Positions 59,606-64,000 of a stretch of DNA of 64,000 nt are shown here, in pieces. Positions within the stretch are counted from its first letter, which is position 1. Every line of letters begins with the position of its first letter. The position numbers were made by a program, and so were the translations under genes. Source of the stretch: Actinomycetota bacterium. GTDB taxonomy: Bacteria; Actinomycetota; Actinomycetes; Nanopelagicales; Nanopelagicaceae. The DNA lies in the NCBI GenBank assembly GCA_016870715.1, contig VGAL01000003.1:22986-86985 (forward strand), read 5' to 3'. The notes beneath the pieces were generated by a model that did no database searches, was not told the origin of the DNA, and was given only the letters and a program-made list of their open reading frames with translations.

Positions 59606-61042
59606 CTATTTATTCTTACTCGCTTGATCTGCGGCTTTCGCAGAATCGCTTCCTGCTCGCTTGCGCCCTACCCAGCCGAGAATATTCCGTTGTTGCCCTC
59701 TTCCCACGCCCATTGCCCCTGGTGGCACATTTTCTGTTATGGCCGAACCTGCGGCGGTGTAGGCCCCATCGCCCACCTCGACCGGAGCGATCAGGATGTT
59801 GTCGCTACCAATCCGAACGTGGTCACCGATGATGGTCTGATGTTTGGCGACCCCGTCATAGTTGGCCGTGATGGTGCCCGCCCCGATATTGCTCTCCACT
59901 CCAATGGTGGCATCGCCGATATACGACAGGTGCGGCACTTTGGAGCCTGCTCCAATTGTTGAATTCTTGACCTCGACAAAGGAGCCGACTTTCGCCCCAT
60001 CGCCCAGATGCGCTCCCGGTCGCAGGAAGGAATATGGACCAACATGTGCGTGGCGACCGATGCTGGCGCCATCACATTCAGACTTGGTAATGACCGCATC
60101 TGCACCCACGGTGCAGTTGAAGAGGCGAGTGTCGGGGCCAATGAGGCTGCCCCGTCCGATGGTGGTCGCGCCTTCGATTTGGCAACCGGGCTTGATAGTC
60201 ACATCTGGTTCAATCCTGACCGTAACATCAACAAAAGTTGTTGGTGGATCAATCAAAGTTACTCCGTTGGACATCAACTGAAGATTGATTCGATCGCGCA
60301 TGATTGCAGTTGCTTCAGCGAGTTGAATTCGATCATTGACACCAAGGATTTCAAAATAATCATTTGCCACAACTGGAATTATCTTCTTGCCACGTGCTCG
60401 GATGATTTCGATAGCGTCAGTTAAATACTCTTCCCCTTGCGCGTTATTTGGTTTTATCTCGGCGAGCGCTGATTTGAGCGCTTTAGCATCAAAGGCGTAG
60501 ATGCTGGAATTTACCTCGTGAACTTCGCGTTCCTCATCGGTGGCATCTTTTTCTTCCACTATTTTCACAATTCCATTTTCGGGATCGCGAATAACTCTGC
60601 CGTACCCATGTGGATCATCGACATCAGCAGTGAGCACTGCCGCTCCTGCCTTTTCATTCTGAGATACCTGCACCAAGTGGTTGAGTGTTACGCCCGTGAT
60701 GAGGGGCGCATCACCGGCAACCACCACGACGACTGAATCGTCAGGAACTTCTACTGCCTCTAACGCGATTCGCACCGCATGTCCTGTGCCACCACGTCGC
60801 TCTTGTAAGACTGTTGTGATTGCTCTGTCGTGTGCGCCTATCTCTTCGATTACTTGTTCACTCTTTGCTCCGACGACGACCACGCGCTTATTCGCGCCCA
60901 ATAAATCGGTTGCAGTAAGGGCGTGACTAATTAGGGTTCGGCCAAGGATCGAATGAAGCACCTTTGGTACGTCAGATTTCATCCGCGTACCTTCACCGGC
61001 GGCGAGGAGTATCGCTATCGTCTGCGGTTGATTCAGCGCCAT
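59606..61042 (-). CDS. glmU: Bifunctional UDP-GlcNAc pyrophosphorylase / glucosamine-1-phosphate acetyltransferase
   Basis: It makes UDP-GlcNAc for the cell wall. From ATG 61040-61042 (GGAGGGAG upstream) the product is 478 residues. The N-terminal uridylyltransferase has ILLAAGEGTRMKSDVPKVLH and VVVVAGDAPLITG. The C-terminal left-handed beta-helix acetyltransferase has ARPG-type hexapeptides (LRPGAHLGDGAKVGSFVEVK, IGAGTITANYDGVAKHQTII). A frame extending upstream into tRNA-Gln is not used. Confidence 0.97.
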   Translation of the reverse strand: MALNQPQTIAILLAAGEGTRMKSDVPKVLHSILGRTLISHALTATDLLGANKRVVVVGAKSEQVIEEIGAHDRAITTVLQERRGGTGHAVRIALEAVEVPDDSVVVVVAGDAPLITGVTLNHLVQVSQNEKAGAAVLTADVDDPHGYGRVIRDPENGIVKIVEEKDATDEEREVHEVNSSIYAFDAKALKSALAEIKPNNAQGEEYLTDAIEIIRARGKKIIPVVANDYFEILGVNDRIQLAEATAIMRDRINLQLMSNGVTLIDPPTTFVDVTVRIEPDVTIKPGCQIEGATTIGRGSLIGPDTRLFNCTVGADAVITKSECDGASIGRHAHVGPYSFLRPGAHLGDGAKVGSFVEVKNSTIGAGSKVPHLSYIGDATIGVESNIGAGTITANYDGVAKHQTIIGDHVRIGSDNILIAPVEVGDGAYTAAGSAITENVPPGAMGVGRGQQRNILGWVGRKRAGSDSAKAADQASKNK

Positions 61043-61090
61043 TGGAAGGCGTACTCCCTCCTTGCAGTTGCAGTTGAGGCGGTGCCTGCG

Positions 61091-61162
61091 CTCCGCCACC
61101 TGGTATCGATCCAGGACCCTGGGCTTCAAAGGCCCATGTGCTAGCCACTACACCATGGCGGA
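61091..61162 (-). tRNA. glnT: tRNA-Gln (UUG anticodon)
   Basis: The acceptor stem is TCCGCCA / TGGCGGA. The anticodon stem TGGGC / GCCCA encloses CTTTGAA with anticodon TTG, and the T-arm reads CCTGGATCGATACCAGG. The discriminator is G and CCA is not encoded. It lies about 50 bases upstream of glmU on the same strand. Confidence 0.95.
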
Positions 61163-61251
61163 ACCCGTATTCTCTCGCATTTTCACGCCGGTTTCGACCA
61201 GCCTTTATTTGCGCCTTTATTTGCACAGGCGCGCCACTACCCTTGGCGGAT

Positions 61252-61932
61252 ATGAGCGCACCCTCCCCACGATCTGCTCCAGCATCTACTCCCGCCTCAG
61301 GGGGTAACCGAACGCGAATGAGTAGCGCTGCTCGCCGAGAGCAAATCATCGCAACAGCGGTTGAGGTCTTCGCCGAGAGCGGCGTTGAGGGAACAAGCGT
61401 CGAAGAGTTGGCAGCTAATGCCGGGGTCTCAAAGCCACTGATCTACGAACACTTTGGGAGTAAAGAGGGGCTCTATGCCGTTGTCGTGGATCGCGAGATG
61501 CGTGCTCTCTTGGAACTTATCTCGAGCACCTTGGAGACGGGTCGACCGCGGGTACGAGCTGAACGCGCTGCGCTCGCTTTCCTTACCTACATCGAAACTA
61601 GAAGTGCTGGCTTTCGATTATTGGTGAGAAATTCTCCAGTCGGCGGACAGAGTGGATCATTTGCCACATTGCTGAGTGAAGTTGCATCGCAAGTAGAACA
61701 TATCTTCATCGAAGAATTGGCATCCCGTGGATTTTCCGCGGAGATGGCACCTATGTACGCCTCGATGCTCGTAGGGATGGTTGCTCTAACCGGTCAATGG
61801 TGGCTAGATGCGCGATTGTTTACTCGAGAAGAGGTCGCCGCACACATCGTCAATCTTGCATGGAATGGACTAAGCGACCTCGAGGCGCACCCTCGTCTCT
61901 CCTTTGAAAGTCGACGAAACCATGACAGATAG
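61252..61932 (+). CDS. TetR/AcrR family transcriptional regulator
   Basis: From ATG 61252 the product is 226 residues; a second possible start is ATG 61318. The DNA-binding domain is RREQIIATAVEVFAESGVEG, TSVEELAANAGVSKPLIYEH and FGSKEGLYAVVVDREM. The C-terminal ligand-binding domain is helical (SMLVGMVALTGQWWLDARLF). A TetR gene beside glmU and mfd is conserved in actinobacteria. No SD site is visible; TACCCT lies eight bases before the ATG. It overlaps the MarR gene by 11 bases. Confidence 0.9.
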   Translation: MSAPSPRSAPASTPASGGNRTRMSSAARREQIIATAVEVFAESGVEGTSVEELAANAGVSKPLIYEHFGSKEGLYAVVVDREMRALLELISSTLETGRPRVRAERAALAFLTYIETRSAGFRLLVRNSPVGGQSGSFATLLSEVASQVEHIFIEELASRGFSAEMAPMYASMLVGMVALTGQWWLDARLFTREEVAAHIVNLAWNGLSDLEAHPRLSFESRRNHDR

Positions 61933-62455
61933 GCAGAGCTATTCTGTTAGAAAAGATGAGGTTGAAGAGCTCGTCTCTGCATGGCGACGTGAGCGCCCTG
62001 ATCTTGATAGCGCACCTCTTGAAGTCTTAAGTCGAATCACCAGACTCGCGCGTCACTTAGATATTGCTCGACGGGCTGCATTTGCTGAACATGGTTTGGA
62101 AACCTGGGGCTTTGATGTACTAGCAGCGCTCCGTCGCGCAGGTGCTCCCTATCAACTTACTCCCGGCCAACTCATTCATGAAAACTTAGTGACGAGTGGA
62201 ACTATCACCAACCGTTTAGATCGTTTAGAAGGTGATGGACTTCTCGCACGCCATCCCGACCCATCCGATGGGCGGGGTACTTTGGTCCGAATCACCGATA
62301 AAGGCATCAAGGTTGTCGATGCGGCACTTGTTGATTTACTTAATCGGGAGAAGGAACTCTTGAAATCGCTACCGAACAAGGAGCGCGATGACTTGGCTGG
62401 ATTATTGAGTCGGATGCTCGAGCATGTTGAGAGCGCAATTCCTCCGATTAAATAA
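61922..62455 (+). CDS. MarR family transcriptional regulator
   Basis: From ATG 61922 the product is 177 residues with a winged helix (WGFDVLAALRRAGAPYQLTP, LVTSGTITNRLDRLEGDGLL, ARHPDPSDGRGTLVRITDKG, the last being the wing). Long dimerisation helices flank the domain. It overlaps the TetR gene by 11 bases and is presumably co-transcribed and translationally coupled with it. Its end overlaps convergent ispE by 8 bases. Targets and ligand are unknown. Confidence 0.9.
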   Translation: MTDRQSYSVRKDEVEELVSAWRRERPDLDSAPLEVLSRITRLARHLDIARRAAFAEHGLETWGFDVLAALRRAGAPYQLTPGQLIHENLVTSGTITNRLDRLEGDGLLARHPDPSDGRGTLVRITDKGIKVVDAALVDLLNREKELLKSLPNKERDDLAGLLSRMLEHVESAIPPIK

Positions 62456-63353
62456 CTTTCGGACCACCCACAGGGCTATGCGCTCGTCCCAACTGTGAGA
62501 CCGCCCCTGTTGAGGAGAGCGCTACTGCAAGATCGATTGCCGCCTCTTCACTCTTTGCTAAGAATGCAACAGTTGGGCCAGATCCAGAGACGAGAGCGCC
62601 AATTGCCCCCGAATCCATGCCAGCAGAGAGCGCTAACTTCAGCGCGGGTCGGAGTGAGCAGGCTGCCGGTTGTAAATCATTGACTAGTGACTTTCCCAGT
62701 GCGATGGGATCGCCGCTACTTAACGCATGCATCAACTCTTCACTCACTCGTGGCGCTCGCTGAGCAAAACCTTGCCGTAATCGATCGCACTCTTCATAGA
62801 CTGCCGGAGTAGATAGCCCTTGAGACGAGTATGCAAGGACCCAATGAAAAGTTCCACGCGCGAGCGCTGGAGTAAGGCGATCGCCGCGACCTGTACCTAC
62901 CGCGGTCCCACCTGTCAGCGAGAATGGAACATCGCTACCCAATTGACGTGCTAAGCCAATCAATTCATCTTTACTCATTTTGGTTTCGTAGAGCGCATCG
63001 AGTGCAACAAGAACTCCTGCAGCATTCGCGCTCCCACCTGCCATGCCGCCAGCAATCGGAATCTGTTTCTTAATCGCTATAACGAGGTCTAATGGAACTT
63101 TCTTCCGTTGAGCAAATAACTGTGCAGCTTTGTACGCAAGGTTTTTATTGTTGGTAGGAAGGTTAGCAATATGCGGATTATCACCAGAGAAGTGCAGTGT
63201 GATTCCAGAGCCACTCTCGCCCGGTTCCACTTTGATCTCATCGTAAAGCGAAACGGCTTGGAACACTGTAGCTAGGTCGTGATAACCATCATCGCCTTTT
63301 GCCCCCACAGATAATTGCAAATTAATCTTTGCAGGGGCTTTGACCAAAGTCAT
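62448..63353 (-). CDS. ispE: 4-(cytidine 5'-diphospho)-2-C-methyl-D-erythritol kinase
   Basis: IspE phosphorylates CDP-ME in the MEP isoprenoid pathway, which feeds the prenyl transferase encoded at 37344-38120. GHMP-kinase motifs are VKAPAKINLQLSVGAKGDDG, KKQIPIAGGMAGGSANAAGV and LVSGSGPTVAFLAKSEEAAI. Length 301. The ATG lies six bases after TAGGGT with no ribosome-binding site, so a leaderless transcript is likely. It follows ksgA by 13 bases. Confidence 0.95.
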   Translation of the reverse strand: MTLVKAPAKINLQLSVGAKGDDGYHDLATVFQAVSLYDEIKVEPGESGSGITLHFSGDNPHIANLPTNNKNLAYKAAQLFAQRKKVPLDLVIAIKKQIPIAGGMAGGSANAAGVLVALDALYETKMSKDELIGLARQLGSDVPFSLTGGTAVGTGRGDRLTPALARGTFHWVLAYSSQGLSTPAVYEECDRLRQGFAQRAPRVSEELMHALSSGDPIALGKSLVNDLQPAACSLRPALKLALSAGMDSGAIGALVSGSGPTVAFLAKSEEAAIDLAVALSSTGAVSQLGRAHSPVGGPKVI

Positions 63354-63359
63354 GGTTCT

Positions 63360-63365
63360 ACCCTA
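63360..63365 (-). promoter_or_regulatory. -10 box for leaderless ispE transcript
   Basis: TAGGGT on the coding strand is separated by six bases from the ispE ATG and lies in the 13-base gap after ksgA. Confidence 0.45.
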
Positions 63366-63366
63366 A

Positions 63367-64000
63367 TCAACTCGGGAGTGAAATGCCTCGCGCAATCGCA
63401 ATAAAGTCCTCGAGTCTCAGGTTCTCTGCTCTATTGGTTGGGTCTACTCCGGCGGCAATCAAGAGTTCAGAAGCGCGCTCACTAGAGCCCAAGAAAGTAC
63501 CTAAGGAAGAGCGCAACATCTTTCGACGTTGCGCGAAAGCGCTATCGATAATTGCGAAGGTGCGCTTTCGGAGCGATTCGTTATGTAAATCACTATGGTG
63601 ATGGTGCACGAACGAGAGTAGGAGTGAATCAACGCGCGGGGCTGGCCAGAAGACTTCGCGAGAAATTGCGCTGGCAATCTGCGAATCTGCCCACCATTTC
63701 AACTTAACGCTCGGGATTCCATAAGACTTTGATCCAGGTTGCGCTGCCAACCGCTGGGCGACCTCAGCCTGAACCATCACAATACCCCGAGTGATTGTGG
63801 GGAAATATTCCAAGAGATGGAGCAAGACCGGCACCGATACGTTGTAAGGCAAATTCGCTACTAACGCAGTTGGCGTGGGATGAATCTCGGTGATAGTGAG
63901 CGCATCTTTATTGATGACGTGCAAGTTCGAAGCTCGCTCTGGAAGATGTGCATCCATCGTCTTGGGAAGTTGTTCAGCTAACCTTTTATCAATTTCAACC
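63367..64000 (-). CDS. rsmA: 16S rRNA dimethyladenosine transferase (5' end beyond window)
   Basis: RsmA/KsgA dimethylates two adenines in helix 45 of 16S rRNA. The frame stays open to the right edge and reads VEIDKRLAEQLPK before MDAHLPERA, so the internal ATG is not the start. The SAM-binding N-terminus is missing. The visible part has the catalytic TALVANLPYNVSVPVLLHLL (NLPY), VMVQAEVAQRLAAQPGSKSY and the C-terminal domain (FAQRRKMLRSSL, DPTNRAENLRLEDF). It precedes ispE, the conserved order. Confidence 0.95.
   Translation of the reverse strand, partial: VEIDKRLAEQLPKTMDAHLPERASNLHVINKDALTITEIHPTPTALVANLPYNVSVPVLLHLLEYFPTITRGIVMVQAEVAQRLAAQPGSKSYGIPSVKLKWWADSQIASAISREVFWPAPRVDSLLLSFVHHHHSDLHNESLRKRTFAIIDSAFAQRRKMLRSSLGTFLGSSERASELLIAAGVDPTNRAENLRLEDFIAIARGISLPS

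Overview
The window comes from an actinobacterium with moderate GC and a very compact genome. It encodes a tail-extended L17, an RNA polymerase alpha subunit with an acidic C-terminus, and paired hadA/hadB-type hydratases between rpmG and murB. It also carries DUF501, DUF3817 and DUF4307 proteins, and the block ksgA-ispE / TetR-glmU-prs-rplY-pth / mfd-mazG-lipoprotein-eno-divIC-DUF501-ppx, which is the order I know from mycobacteria and streptomycetes. Near-zero spacing between convergent genes, short intergenic gaps and the absence of mobile elements suggest a streamlined (for example aquatic) member of Actinomycetota. That lifestyle is an inference, and I cannot name the species.

Layout. 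Positions 1-31702, all on the minus strand, form one uninterrupted information-processing block. Read in transcription order it is: tRNA-Trp, secE, nusG, rplK, rplA, rplJ, rplL, rpoB, rpoC, rpsL, rpsG, fusA, tuf, the S10 and spc clusters (rpsJ to secY), adk, map, infA, rpmJ, rpsM, rpsK, rpsD, rpoA, rplQ and the first 49 codons of truA, which runs off the left edge. Regulatory structures are visible at most of the larger gaps: an L10 leader with a terminator, a hairpin plus a perfect TATAAT between rplL and rpoB, a terminator after rpoC, and a two-hairpin element between rpmJ and rpsM.

Positions 31840-39658 hold aspC, murB, a small glycosyltransferase, the hadB/hadA hydratase pair, rpmG, tRNA-Met, tRNA-Thr, a PIN-PhoH ATPase, a cis-prenyl transferase, a DUF3817 membrane protein, SURF1 (cytochrome oxidase assembly), a 49-residue membrane protein and a divergent DUF4307 protein. 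Positions 39671-45811 hold greA, a DrrAB-like ABC exporter, an MFS permease, a Bax-inhibitor-1 family protein, a secreted protein of unknown function and tRNA-Leu(UAA).

Positions 45822-64000 are conserved housekeeping: family-5-like uracil-DNA glycosylase, ppx, DUF501, divIC, eno, mazG, a SurA-like lipoprotein, mfd, ppc, pth, rplY, prs, glmU, tRNA-Gln, an overlapping TetR-MarR regulator pair, ispE, and ksgA (5' end beyond the right edge).

No gap exceeds about 260 bases, and I see no transposon, prophage, CRISPR array or rRNA. I did not find a clearly new multi-gene system. The most interesting signals are small: a recurring leaderless-promoter arrangement, a perfect (GTAGAG)10 repeat in nusG, a tRNA-Leu without the long variable arm, a secreted protein with a distinctive Cys-bounded basic tail, and several hairpins in gaps of the ribosomal block.
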